A DNA stretch of 64,000 nt, from NCBI GenBank assembly GCA_027924645.1, contig BSBN01001807.1:13348001-13412000 (forward strand), read 5' to 3'. The stretch is from Cunninghamia lanceolata. Lineage: Eukaryota; Streptophyta; Pinopsida; Cupressales; Cupressaceae. Position numbers and translations under genes: made by a program. Below, in pieces: positions 31,861 to 44,612 of this stretch (positions are counted from its first letter, which is position 1; every line of letters begins with the position of its first letter). Under the pieces are notes generated by a model, which did no database searches, was not told the origin of the DNA, and saw only the letters and a list, made by a program, of their open reading frames with translations.

Positions 31861-32889
31861 TGTGATCAGTGAAATCAGAATGAAGATTAAAACTAATCTA
31901 ATGCAAAAATAGAATGATTATACCTTCATGAAGACCTCACAAATCCATGCGGGAAGGAGATGCACCCAAGAGTCTCCTCAGATTGTTCCCGTGATAACTG
32001 AAATGTATGTGGATTGCTCAAGTGCTCAACACAATGTAAATGAGATGAAGGATTGATGGATTAGATGGGATTGAGGCAAGATTTTGACATTAGGATGGTA
32101 GGATGAGGAGATTGTGGAGTGATTTTGGCAGAGGTTTGATGCATGAAGGAGTCTCTCCACAATGGCTTGGAGAGGGTTTCATTTATAGAGTTTTGGAAAT
32201 GATGATGGAGGGTGAGGATTAGAAGATGAGATCAAGGGCTAGGAATCAATGAGAGTTAGGGTTAGGATTGGGTTCATAGCCTTGTGACAAGTGTCACAAG
32301 GAGAGTGGATGAGGGAGATCAAGGGTTGAATCTTGGTCAATGGGATTGGAGGGCTCTCATTAAAAGTGAATTTTAAATTCACATGGGGAAAGGTGTGGAG
32401 GATTAAAATGAATAAAAGATTCATTTTGGGAAGAGGGGACATGACAAGTGAATTTTTAATTCACCTTTATGTGGAGATGTGAAGATGTACTCTTACATGT
32501 GTAAGAGAGTGATAAATGAGGTGTAAGGAGGATTTGACCATTTGAATAAAAGATTGATTTTTATTCAAAGGTGCATGGAAGAAGGGGATAAGCAAGGTTA
32601 ATTGAGTGTTTAGCTTAATTAACCTAGGTCTAGGGGATAGGTAGGCTAGGGTAGATTGATCAATAGGGTAGATCAATTAGATAAGCATGATTTATCTAAT
32701 TAACAGGGGTTAGGAAAATGGACAAAAGGTAACTAAAAAAATATTAGAAATATCTATTTAATTGATGAGGATAGTGTTGTAAGGTCTGGTGATAAATCAA
32801 ATGGATTAATTGATCACAAGGGATAGACAGATGGTTAGGGAAGCTATGCAAAATTGATTTGCAAAGCAAGTCAAATTTAGGTGTCTACA
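31861..32889 (-). mobile_element. Solo LTR, minus orientation, 1029 bp
   Basis: On the minus strand the LTR starts TGTAGACACCTAAATTTGAC, a form typical of plant gypsy LTRs, and ends ...CTGATCACA. It is flanked by perfect TTATG duplications at 31856-31860 and 32890-32894. No internal domain remains, so it formed by LTR-LTR recombination. The interior has A/G-rich (plus-strand) tracts and short repeats of GAATTTTxAATTCAC near 32370 and 32450. Confidence 0.75.
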
Positions 32890-32894
32890 TTATG

Positions 32895-33162
32895 TTGTGA
32901 ATGATGTTTCCAATCATAACATTAATAATAACCATTTTAAAATTGTGACATTAAGTTATAAAAGAAAACCACCTTAACTAAGGTGTCTTTTAAAAAAATA
33001 AAAATATCTTACATAAAATTCTATAAATTATTGTGTATATATTTTTTTAATATTAAACTTTTAAAAAAAAATTATAACACCTTTTATTTTAAAATTTACA
33101 AGAATTATTTTTAAAAGTAAAAATAGTGCCACCAATATATTAGAAATGCTCCTTAATTTTTT
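32895..33162. other. AT-rich unassigned stretch
   Basis: A/T homopolymer-rich sequence with no coding or repeat signature. Confidence 0.4.
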
Positions 33163-33790
33163 AAGTCAATTAGTTGTTGTTGAGCACATTTAATATTATT
33201 TTGATTCAAGAATTTACTTTAAACTTTTAAGTCAATTGTTTATTGTTGAACACGTTTAATATCATTTCAATTCAAGAATTTAGTTTTGATAGGTATTGGA
33301 AAACTATACGTAAGACCACAAGGTTTTCTTAAGTTTGGGTTTATTATATGAAAATACAAATCTAATTGGAAATTTTAGATGGGTTAGAAGAAAATGAGTG
33401 AGATTAAAGGAATAATTAATTCCAATTGTACACAAGAAAGCAATCATTAAAATCGCTTTTGAATTATAATTGAAGTACTGAAATGTAACACATAGAAAGT
33501 TAGATTATACCAATATTTTAGTGCTCACAACTCACTATCATTAATTTCTCAAATCATATCAAAAATATCAATTACATAAACACACAAAAATCAAACCTAA
33601 AGTCATTCACCAATCCTCTTGAGTGGGCCCTTTTCTAATTAGACTAGTATTTATGTCTTATACGTTCATGCTTTCTATTGACTCAAGGAATTATATTAGA
33701 ATCAATAACAATTAAATATTATCATTGCTATACTACTTTCTAAAAATAATCCTTTTAGTGATTTAAAAGAAATCTAATTATACTATGGTT
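33163..33790. repeat. Dispersed repeat copy 2, uninterrupted
   Basis: 33225-33790 matches 16424-16936 joined to 19764-19815 and gives the pre-insertion state of the LINE site. It is preceded by a diverged tandem copy of its own first 65 bp (33163-33224, TTAAGTCAATTxGTTxTTGTTGA). Function and family unknown. Confidence 0.75.
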
Positions 33791-36700
33791 ATTCCTACTA
33801 TCTTCCATCTTCTCACTATCTCATTATACAAATCTAGTAGTCACATTTTGTTACAATAAAAAATTAAAACAAATAATGTTGAACGATGAATACTCCATCA
33901 CATAAGATGTTTTGTGATGAAAACATCAAATCATGATACCAAGAAAATTAGAGATAAATAATTTGATTCTCCAAAAAGGCACAAAATGGCATATGTAGTG
34001 TATTTGGGAGTTGGCAAGATGAATTTAGACCTAAAAAGGGTATTTTTTAGCCTGAGATGAATAAAGAAGCCATGAATAAAGACACCTCATGAAATTTCAA
34101 TGAGCTTGTGACATCAATACTAATCTTTTTGTCCCTATACATTTGAATTGAATTAGATTAGATTTCATTGTGTATGCAACAATTACCTTACTCAAACATT
34201 AAATTCAGGGCAAACAAATCAAATGAATGCAACGATGGGGAGAATTTTGGCTCCTATAGTTCTAAGCACACAAAGCATTACACTACCAATTCACGTGAAC
34301 AAATTTCAATATACAATTGTTCCATAGATTTCTTAAAGAAAACCTTGTTTTCAAATCATATCTGATGTATATTTACATTCTAGTTAACCTAGAAGATAAT
34401 ATTATAGAATTGCAAAGCCACTGAGAGCATGGGGATCATGAATGAAATTAGATTACATATAAAAGGGGTTGTTGCAATAACACACTCTTAGCTACTCACA
34501 ACAAAGTAAAGCAAACGGGAACAAATTTTACTAATTTTAATTTAATTTTGACATATGTTTTGTGCAACCAACTACCCAGAGAATTCACAATTTAGACAAT
34601 AACTACAGTTTGTAATTACAAGAAATACATGGCAATTTGGAAACACATGATGGACCTTAGGCAATTTGAAACCACATGGAGACACGTGATAGAACAAACA
34701 CTAATCATCCAAGCTAACAAAACTGAGACTAGGACACTAAGTGCACATATAAAATATCAGGAACAAGACAAATCATTTTATAAAATATCAAGAAAAGACA
34801 AATCATTTTATAAAATATCAAGAACAAGACAAATCATTTGTAACACAGTCCAAGACCCACCAAATATTATTAAGCACAGATATACCAGGGCTACAAATAA
34901 TACATGTGCCACCACATCCCCAATCACATTCCAAACATGGCGACAACACACTACAATCTCATGGTTCTTAAAATTTAAACTTTGTGGGCTCCCTTATATT
35001 AATACAAAAAATTGAGATTCCTAACTCGGATATTCAACTACGTGGATAGCCACTGAGCACACATCGGTCACGTAGACTAATAGAAATACTCTCTGGGTGT
35101 CAAGTGTCCATGCAGACCTACTACAGAAGAACATGTTACTCGTGAGCTATTCATTTTCATTATCTCTTTGTCATGTTCAAAAACTTAACCCATAATGCCA
35201 TTCACTTATGGGAATTGCTCAGAACCTATTGGGCCCACCGTCGCTACCAATCTGGATCCAAACTCACTACTCAACCATATTGCAATAGGAAAGTTGGATC
35301 CAAAAATCCTTGGAAGTAAAATTTAGTGGTAAATCTAAGACACGAAAATCCCCCACAATTTTGATTCATGATTAACCCCAAGTGAGCACCAGAGAATTGA
35401 ACATGCAGACATATCTACACTTAAGTTGCTCGCTCAACTAAAAAACCTTGGGTTTAGAATGGATTCCAAACTGGGGTCCATGTGACAACCTACTATTTCC
35501 TCTTAGTGCCACCTAGATAGCTGCAAACAAAACATACAAACCAAACTTGAAAGTAGTTGATGTCATTGAAGCTGAAATAGCCAGTCAACCAGATTCTATA
35601 AGGTGACTCAGGTCTGTAAGAGAACAAGGCATGTTAATGCCAGGCACAAGTAAGCGATAGAATTTTGGCATATAGATTACTTTGGTCTACCAGTGGTGGG
35701 CCCCATGGATTTGAGATGTGGAACTCTATATTTCAAAGCACCATTTAGTGGTATTGCATTCTAGAACTCTGGTCTGAGGATGAAAGGATTTTGGGATCTA
35801 GATGCAAGCACGTGAGCTAAGTAGAGCATATAATGGGCTCGAGTGCACTCCATGCAAACCCCACCGGACTTGAAATTTGACTATGGATCTCAGCATCCTA
35901 CTCAACTCTATTTAATGAAATTCTCAAGTCTAGGGCAAACACAAGAATGTGAGAACCTAAACAGAAGAAACCTTACAGACTTATGCCCCTCAATCAGTTG
36001 GAATACACAAGGATGGTCAAGTTTGGAAACATGAATGGCTTGAAGCCATGGACGTGAGACAACCACTAGGAAACAATAAATAACAAGCTGAAGTCCAGAC
36101 TTGAAACATAGCATTAACATGGAGTCCAAAAATGAAATTAAGTTAGAAAGTATAAGGCAGCACAAATCCATTAAGCTTGGAAACCAGATGCAAGAGGTCG
36201 AATAGGCTACAACAAATAAAGTGCTTGGGTCTGGGCTTAACATGACGACTACAAAATGTAAGCCTAGGAATAACACTTTGAAAAATAAAATGTGGACATA
36301 AGGGAAACATACAGAGACTATCATGAAAACTTCTCAGCAACAAGAACAATATGTTAGGCTTATACCAATACACAAAAGGCTGAAATTTAAGCACAAGGGC
36401 ATGAATATAGAGTCCAAATTTTTATGGGCCCCGTTAAAAGTGATTCTCAAATCTAAGGCAAATTCAACTCAAGGGCAAACAAAAAACCATGAAATCCATA
36501 AATTAGGGCACACGCCAATAGATCCTCCTAGTTGATTCTTCTCATATTTGACCTTCACCTATATTCCATTATTATAATATCTTTGTCTCTAGATGGCCCT
36601 CTTCCCACATTTTTCATGAACTTTCATTACTTATATCTTACTTTATATGATGTTATTTCTATGGTTACATGCAAAGTACATCTTATATAAAATCTATTTT

Positions 36701-36993
36701 ATGCTTTAATAATCTATCAATCTATGTTGATTTGTTCTTTTTCTTGCCATTCTATGTTGATTGCTTCTTTTTCTTGTCATTGGAGGAAACATTGAGTGCA
36801 CATTATTTCCTCTTGCTAAATGTGTTTATATGATTACATCTTGATATATTTATTTCTTGTCACATGATGTTATTGATGATAACTATTACATCATTATTGG
36901 ATTATATATGACCATATCTTTTTCTCCTCTCCTCCAATTCCTTGCATCCTTTATATGCATCCAATTAGAGGATATACTATCATACTTAACACT
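33791..36993. other. Unassigned stretch
   Basis: No gene is supported. A frame at 34629-35015 (128 codons) includes a short tandem repeat and has no family signature. The 35.2-36.5 kb part shows loosely repeated phrases (CTCAAGTCTAGGGCAAA near 35923 and CTCAAATCTAAGGCAAA near 36447), suggesting decayed LTR or satellite-like sequence. Confidence 0.4.
34749..34840. repeat. 30-bp tandem repeat, three copies
   Basis: Units begin at 34749, 34780 and 34810 with ATAAAATATCA(A/G)GAA and end ACAAATCATTT. It is in frame within the 34629-35015 open frame, giving repeated DKSFYKIS, but the frame has no other sign of being a gene. Confidence 0.85.
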
Positions 36994-36998
36994 TATTG

Positions 36999-37977
36999 TG
37001 TAATACCCCAAGCTTTCTCCCAGGACATTAGCAGTCATAACAAATAAACATTTTTTTTGTGTTATAAATGTAACATCAACATACCACATTGCACAACTAC
37101 ACACTCTAGATGCCATGACAAAATACGACAACACTGGAACTATGCAATGCCAATGCACCAAGCATGGAAACACAGGTAGAAGACTTAACCTTGTCATGTG
37201 CCTACAACATCACAATGACCATACAAGTGGGTAGAGTTTCCTCTAATGATGAAGATCAGACACTAGTCCATAATCCTTTCTCTCACAAACACAAGGATTA
37301 GAATGAGAGCGACACATCACCTCATTACACAACCCTAGATAACACTATCAACATCCACAAAGATGTGGGTTGATATCCAAACACTAGGATTACCTTCACA
37401 AGAGGTAGGTCAATCGAGAGATCCAAGACCTCAACCAATAGAACTATTGAATTGTCATTTTCACACAAAAGCACACATTTTAACACAAAGGATTAAATAA
37501 CTTGCAAAGTAAACCAAGATGATAGGTAAGAAAGGTTGACATAGGGGAGAAACTTTCATTTAGGAACTTTTTCTAAAAAAGTTTGGGAAGTGCCCCCTAT
37601 CCTAGGGTCACCCCTTTTCAAGTCAAGTTGCCCCTATGACTAGTGTAAGTTGCTCTTAGCCTTCCCAAGGTCTACCTTGGTAAAATAGGTGACCCCCAAA
37701 TTTTCTCCAATTCCAGGGCAAGTCACCCTTGGAAAAATAGGCAACCCAAGATAGTGAACAACCTAGTTTTGCACTAAAGAGGTCCTAAAGGCTCTAAATT
37801 TCAATTTCAATCTAACTAAGAGATCCTTGACATGCCTACAACCACAAGTGGCCCCTAACATTATGTTTCAACCTCATAAGGAAAGAAACATGGTCATGCA
37901 AACCAAGACAAAGTGTGGTGCTAAGCTAAAACAAGCCTATAGCATAACAACTTCAATCTAAGTGTTGTTTAGAAACA
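36999..37977 (+). mobile_element. Possible solo LTR (TGTAATACCCC type)
   Basis: TGTAATACCCC at 36999 is a common start of plant gypsy (Del/Tekay-like) LTRs. A match of TATTG at 36994-36998 and 37978-37982 with the sequence ending GTTTAGAAACA gives a 979-bp TG...CA unit. The end was chosen by the duplication match alone, so it may be chance. Confidence 0.35.
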
Positions 37978-37982
37978 TATTG

Positions 37983-40839
37983 AACCAAACATTTTCTATG
38001 TTCTCTAGGATCAATTCAACATGTCTAAACTTCACAAAATCTAAAGATTAATTTAAATCCAAAAGGATACTATTCACTAGCATATACCCATATTCCTTCC
38101 ACGCAACAATTGGCATACATGAAGGGTCTTGACTCTTAGCAAAGAGCCCAAAGGAAAACATAATAATTGATTCTAAACCATAATTATAACAATGTTCATT
38201 GCATACCATCAATCTTATTTCAAATTAAAGTGAACTATGTCTACACATCATAATCAGGATGAGCACATTATAAGATTCTATTTGAATATACAATATTGAA
38301 TCAAAGTACATGATGATAATTAAAAGAATGCAATATGGAACCTCCATCCCAAATTTGGATAATTCATGATGGTTTACAAAGTTAATTCATGACTCCAACT
38401 CAAATTGAGCTCATGAGTGATAGAAGTCCTTAATTATATATTTCACATAAATGACATAATGAAGGCCTAACCATATCATAATCGTATAATGAAGTTTGCA
38501 TGTTCTCCCAATAATAATTATAGATATAGTTAGCCTGAATGGTGTTTAACACCACCCAACCATGTGGGACCCTAAGGCTCACTCCTCTGTACTAAGAGAT
38601 AGTCAATTAACCAGTAATACACATTCACATAATACAATATAGGGGATGATACAAGATCAAGGCATCACAACACACCGAGAATTATACACATTGCAATCAA
38701 ATTCAACAATGGCATACAACTTGGGTTATGGCATCACAATCAATGACACATAAGAAGATGGTAACAACCACCAATAACATGCAATGAGTGTGTGATTTGA
38801 ATTAGTTTGAGAATTTGGTGAATAATACCCAGTGAAGGACTAGTGATATTGTAAAGCACACAACAAAATAATATGTGAAAAAGTTTTATTTGGAATATAA
38901 AAGAGTTCATACAATATGGCAAACTCATTGGAAGAGATGTATGCCTCAAACTCGACCTATTGGGATCAAATTGAGCCCATTTATGCATTTTCAAAGAAGT
39001 TGAAATGTCAACACATCCATGTCATCCTTATAAGATGAAATGGATAGCTATATGGGGACAAAATTAGTTAGAAAATTGAAAAATATTGGAAAACTATTTA
39101 ATTTTGGTACCCCAACTTGGTAGGGTCATAACTCCTAGCCCACTAGGTAAAAATTAGACTAGTTGGATGCATTGGAAATATCTCCAAGATAATTAGTTTG
39201 ATTTTCTCATAACATTGACTTTGGGACCCTTCCTAAGAAACCAATGATTTTACTCAAAGCCAATTCCACTCTGAAGGCCTTTGAAATATAGATTATAGAA
39301 ACATAGAAAATATCAAAAAATTAGATTTTTGATGTTTTCTAGATTTGACCAAGCAAATGAAACCCAAGTTCTCATATCTCAATGGGATCAATGTGATACT
39401 CTAACAACACTCATACAAAGAGAACACAAGAACATATCAAGTACCAATGACCTAATGAGCAATAAGAGAAGACTACAAGACATAGGACATAGAGTGTCAT
39501 CATGATAGTTTTTAAATCTACATGGTTGTGAGAAGTATGACACCATCTCAATGGGAATTCTCAATGATAGTCATCCAATGGAACCAAGTAGAAGGGAATG
39601 ATGTGCATCACTATCTTGCATGAATTTTCTCAAGGCAGTTGGTACAAGGAATAGCTTATTTCTTGATTAGCTAATTTTTTTATGTTTGATTCCCAATTCA
39701 TTTTGTCCTATTAAATGTTTTCCCCAATCAGGCTCTTCACATTAGCACAACCCAGTTTCAAATGGTGAATAGGGGTCTACTCTACTCCTAGTCCTAACAT
39801 TTAATCCTAACACAAAATGTCCAAAATGATCCAAAAATTCACGACAAAAAATAAGGCCAAAACAAATGACACTTAGAGCCAAAAGGTAGAAAATTACATT
39901 TCCAGCATGAGACATTTAATATCACAAAATAGAATGTTTTCACAAGGCTTAAATTTTAAAATTCATAATTTCACAATTCAATCATCAAGCAAAAATCACA
40001 TTCACCATTAATGCAAGCTTCAAATTTCTTTAGTTTTTCAAAAATCCAAATTTCTAAAAAAAATAAGAATGTCCTTATAAGCCTATAAAGAACAACACAC
40101 TTTTCATATCACATAAGATTTTGAAGAAATTTTTCCAAAGTAACAATGCTAAATTGAAACTTTTAAAAATAAATACATACAACTAAATTAAATACACAAT
40201 AATCTACTCTAATATTCTTGATCAATCACAACCTATGAATTAAAATACCATATGCAATCACCTAGTGTGGGCATGTCCAAAACAAGAACCCAACAAGTAT
40301 GTGCATAATTTAAATGGAGGAATACCTTTGGTTTCCCAAGAAAACCCTTCAAAAATATTGGAGAATATCTTCCTTGTGTCAGGAAAGGTGTCTCAACCTT
40401 GCAATTACAAAAAGCAGGATTTTTTGTTATAAAAAATAGAAAAAATCAATTTCTAGGCCATAGAGTTGTTTTTGGCCAAAATAAAAATTATTGGTTGTTC
40501 AACACTTGTTCCCTAGTTCCCATCACATGGACCTCTTCAAGCTCTATAATTTAAAAAAAACAGGCTCAATCAGCCCCCCTGGATCAAAAGTTATGGCCTC
40601 CGAAAGTTGGGTCTCCCGCATTACAAAATATAAAAATGTGTTTGACATGGAAAAGAGTTCTAAGAGAGAGTTACACATGTTGAACAACTTATGATGCATG
40701 TTATGACACACCATAAGGCATATTTGGTTGGAGATAATATAACCCTAAGGATTTGGGTACCACTTTTGGGTGGTTTTGGCTCATGGGTTTCTAATTATTG
40801 TTTAACAGTTTCATGTATTGTATCGCATATATAGGTGCT
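37983..40839. other. Unassigned AT-rich stretch
   Basis: Frames at 38740-38994 and 40491-40694 carry no recognisable domain. The text has the look of decayed LTR/UTR sequence. Nothing else can be supported. Confidence 0.4.
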
Positions 40840-41400
40840 TGAGATGGAGGTCGTGTGTGAAACTCTTATAGATGTTAACTTGCCTCCAAATCTCTAGTTG
40901 ATGATACTCTTGTGGAAGCTTGCTCTACACGTATATTATTTGGAAACTACAATGGGCAAGATGGATTAGGCAATGGTGTAGATGGAATATTCAAAGCATA
41001 CATTCAAACATTCAAAGTTGATACAATATGGGTAAAATTTCATGATACAAACATTGGGAGGCATCAAGCAAGCAATCTTGCACTCTTATATACAAATGAC
41101 ATATCACTAGATTGGACTCCAATTTTATGAATAGGTAAACCAATTACAACATGTGAAAAAATGGAGGGAACGAGAATTCATAAATAGTTCCCAATTCAAT
41201 TAGCATGTGTGTAAAAACAATTAATAGCTTACAAGGATTGACTTTGGAGGGAATTGCATTTGATCCACACAAAATATGAAAACACAAATTAGTTTACACA
41301 ACTTTTTCATGTGTAAGAAATGTGGACTCTTTGTAATTATTAAATGCACTTACGCTAGAAAGTTTCATATTATGAAAAAATGATAATGAAATATCATAAA
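40840..41400 (+). pseudogene. PIF1-family DNA helicase relic (C-terminal motifs)
   Basis: The open part 40912-41130 reads NYNGQDGLGNGVDGIF, matching the N-[x]-DGL-NGA-GT block of PIF1-type SF1B helicases. It continues with TIWVKFHDTNIGR and LYTNDISLDWTPI, which match the IWV.FD...GRK and DWTPI segments. Further on, with stops and shifts, FPIQLACV..TINSLQGLTLEGIAFDP (helicase motif V region, normally H-SQG-T) and LVYTTFSCVRNVDSLYLL (motif VI, normally ALSRVR) appear. Motifs I-III are absent. PIF1 helicases are parts of Helitron transposons and of host genome maintenance; the motif style looks less like typical plant Helitron helicases. Stops and shifts make it dead. Confidence 0.65.
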
Positions 41401-41968
41401 TGAGGCAAATTGGAACTTAGAAAGCAAATATCACTCTACATACTTGTCTTCATCTATTTCAATTTTGTCTCTCAATACTAGTAGCTTGGAAGCACACATG
41501 GAAGATATTTTGCGTGACTACATGATTTAATGTCAGCAGATGTTTTGTGCTTGTAAGAGTCATATACCTTCAACAAAACTATTGCTAATGTGCTACAACC
41601 TTTCTTTTGTAATACCAATTACAATGTGCATGGAATTGCCACATGTATTAAAAAGAAATGTCAATTACATAACAAAGCCAATTCCAAAGAACAAGCATAG
41701 AAGCTATCATGATTAAAAAAATTATAAAGAAATTGTAAATTACAATTATAAATGTATACATTGCACTAGTAGCAACACTTAATATTGTAATTACTACTAT
41801 AAATTATGCTATAAATCAAATATAAATTTGAATAATATCATAATTTTTATAAGATATTTCAACATAAACATGCAATGGTGAAACTCAAAATCCAAAATCC
41901 TAGAAAGCTATATGAATAGCACAACATATGCTTTTAACTACACAACATAAGGAGACCTACGCAAACAC
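41401..41968. other. Left flank of element B
   Basis: AT-rich, no gene. It continues past element B at 49402. Confidence 0.4.
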
Positions 41969-41973
41969 TTATT
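41969..41973. repeat. Element B target-site duplication, left
   Basis: TTATT immediately before TGTTGG. It is identical to 49397-49401 immediately after TTCAACA. Confidence 0.85.
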
Positions 41974-43439
41974 TGTTGGCAAGAGACACTACTATTATGA
42001 ATGTTGTATGTTGTCATTGATGGAAACAAAGCATGGTAAAGAGATTTTAGTCATGACACCAAGGATTGACAAAGGTCCAGAAGACTAACTTAGTCAAAAT
42101 ATCTAAGTATGGACAAACTACAGAGTGACAGAAATTAAGTTAGTATGTCTCCGTAGTTGAAGATCATTCTATGTGGTTCAAGTATGTTGTTCATAGCTAT
42201 TTTGTGATCATATGTTCCAGTGTTCAAGTTTTGACTTCCTTCGGAAGTTATATGGTGAAATATCTAAGTCTAAGTGAACAAAGTTAAGTCAAGAACAGTG
42301 CACAGTACCAGAGTAAAAGGGTCTGCATTCCTCCACTGTGGCATATTTTGTCTTGTGATTCTGAGGCATCATGACTACCTAAATCCTGAGTTATAGATTT
42401 TGAAGTTCCTTTGATCACATTCTACAAGTTGTTCTTTATCGGCTTCTAGTTTGACAGTATTTCACTGTGACAGAGCAACAGTTCCAAGATTCATATTTTT
42501 CTATAAAGGACTATTATGTCCTGCAATTCTGAAGGTATGTTAAAAGGTCCATAATGAATGTTATCCATGATTTTGAAAGTCTCATATGGTCCGCATTGGA
42601 AGTTTTGGTATGACAGCTGAACTGGTCAAGTGTGTACTTAAGGGATAAGCCGACAGGCAAGTTAGATCTATATGTGGTGAGAATATATTGTTTGAAGAAT
42701 TAATCCAAGTTGTTGACTGATTGATACCGACCTATATGAAGACTATTGTATGTTTTTTTGGGTCCGCATTTCATGTTTGTGCACAAAATCAAGCCGACAA
42801 GGTATAACACTTGTATACACGTTTCATGTCGAGCTTGCCAACCTAATTGTGAGATGATTCTTGTTACGGATATATATATTCGATGGATTTTAGTGTTGGA
42901 TGTATGGATATATGTGAATAGTGTATGAATTCGATATGTGCATGATCTAAGGCAGCTTGCATAGTAGACACAGAGAGTAAGGGTAGAAAAGTAGAGCATA
43001 TGTGAAGCAGAGTAGAAAAAATAGAACAAACATTATGAAGACATTTGAGACTGTATACTGAGCTAGAAATGGAACTACACCAATATTCTATAGATGCATT
43101 TATAGCTACCGTCTCTTGGCAATTAGCTAATCATTCTTCTATCTTCTTGGCAGTGAGCACTTCTTGGATAGTGAGTCCTCGGGCAATGAGCCTTCATGTA
43201 ATTCGGTATTATTATCATAATATATTGTGAGCTAACACTCACCGTGGGTTTTCCCTTCTTGTGTTTTCCATGTAAAAATCCTAATGTCTATGTATTATGA
43301 CTTTATGGTTGATGTTCTTATGTTTATTTTGCTTTCATGTTATTGATTTTGGTAATTGGACTATAGATCATGTGAAGAAGTGGTTTTATAGAATACTGAT
43401 TCATCCCCCCCACCCTCTCAGTATTCTTTATGTTCAATA
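41974..43439 (+). mobile_element. Element B 5' LTR
   Basis: Starts TGTTGGCAAGAGACACT and ends TTCAATA, where the expected terminal CA has become TA. TATA box at 42868-42880. Short repeats of the (G)CAGTGAGC kind lie at 43150-43195, the CACCGTGGGTTTTCCC block at 43241-43256, and a C-run with CCCTCTCAGTATTC precedes the end. Open frames on its minus strand are not genes. Confidence 0.92.
42868..42880 (+). promoter_or_regulatory. TATA box of the element B 5' LTR
   Basis: GGATATATATATT, conserved in position and context with 48822-48833 (3' LTR) and 6050-6060 (element A). Confidence 0.65.
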
Positions 43440-43441
43440 AT

Positions 43442-43453
43442 TGGTATCAGAGC
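43442..43453 (+). promoter_or_regulatory. Element B primer-binding site (tRNA-iMet)
   Basis: TGGTATCAGAGC, a full match, two bases after the LTR end. Confidence 0.92.
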
Positions 43454-43507
43454 AAGGTTCCTTGGAAAAGGCTTAACAGCTTGAGGAAGATTTGGGATAG
43501 TGTACTC

Positions 43508-44612
43508 ATGGCAACAAGAAGATTTGGAAATTGCTCATATGAGAGCAATGATGAACTAAAAGTAGATCTTATTGATGTTGAAAGATTTGAAGCAGAAATC
43601 AGGGATCTGAAGGCTAATGTTCAAGAAGTTGATGAATGCATCCTAAAGCTAAGGGAGCAAGTCAAGAAGTTGAAAGAGAAAAGCAAGGAGCTAAGTGATC
43701 AATTGAATGAAGCACATGAAATTCTAAACAACTTAACATTGGAAGTTGAAGAGAAAGAGGAGATTGAAAGGCATCTGAATCAAGCTGTAAAGGATAAGTC
43801 TGAGGAATGTGAAAAATTGGCTAAAGATGTGTTACTTCTAAAATTTGATCTAGAAGCAGCTAATAGCTATAAAGAAAAATTCAAAATAAGCTCTCCAAAG
43901 CTTGAGGAGTTAATTGATATTCAGAAGAGTTCAGATGACAAGAAAGGCTTGGGCTTTGAAAAAGGAGAAAGCTCTATATCAAGTCAAGAAAACATTGAGA
44001 TGAGGGGAAAAAATCAACCAGTTCCAGAATCAAAGAAGAAGACCTAGGAGACCTCTAGTCAAGCAGCCAAATGCTCAAAGGTACCCATCTTTCAATGGAT
44101 ATTGTTTTAATTGCAATAAGTTTGGTCATAAGGATACTCAATGTAGGAGTAGAATGCTTCAAAATATTCCATCATTCTCTGGTCAGTGCTTTAATTTCAA
44201 GAGAATTGGTCGTAAAGCAAATGAATGTAGAAGTATGATAAGGAATGGTCCCAACAGTGCCAGAAATACTAAATCTTTCAATGGGAAGTGCTTTGCTTAA
44301 AATAGATTTGGACACATGGCCAACCAATGCAAATCAAGAATGAATCAAACAAATCAGAAAGAGAGGAATGTGGTATGCTACAATTGCAATAAGTTTGGAC
44401 ATGTTGTAAGATTCTACAGAAGCAAGAATGAGAAAAGAAACTTGCATGCAAAGAAGAGGAAAAGAGAGCAAAAAGAAGAGAAAGGAAAGAACAAGGTTGA
44501 TCCAGTGGAAATCAAGAAGGAAATGAGCAAGGTCTAGATCAAAAAGGATGTTAACGAGGTAAGGGAGAGATCCGCACCAGCCTCTAGTGCAGATACTTCC
44601 TCTGGGAAGTAA
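43508..44612 (+). pseudogene. Element B gag: coiled coil and CCHC knuckles, degenerate
   Basis: ATG 43508 opens 180 codons of Lys/Glu-rich coiled coil with a late LEELIDIQKSSDDKKGLGF block, the counterpart of the copia Gag DK-GLGY segment. A frameshift near 44020 leads into the knuckle region in another frame. Knuckle 1 (44103-44144) is intact. Knuckle 2 (44187-44228) has its second Cys changed to Phe and its His to Arg. Knuckle 3 (44289-44330) has a TAA at its second Cys. Knuckle 4 (44376-44417) has its last Cys changed to Tyr. A stop at 44535 precedes the natural end at 44612. The same gene in element A keeps all four knuckles. Confidence 0.8.

Noticed and set aside
37983..40839. Host gene in the long unannotated stretch
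   Set aside because: Open frames are short, lack start context, codon bias and domains, and no splice-linked exons could be proposed.
40840..41400. Complete Helitron
   Set aside because: No Rep domain, 5'-TC end or hairpin-CTRR end could be identified around the helicase relic.
42700..43029. Minus-strand ORF of 109 codons (and its counterpart at 48797-49201)
   Set aside because: Both lie antisense inside the two LTRs of element B. The translations are Tyr/His/Cys-rich and differ in length and end between the LTRs, so they are chance frames.
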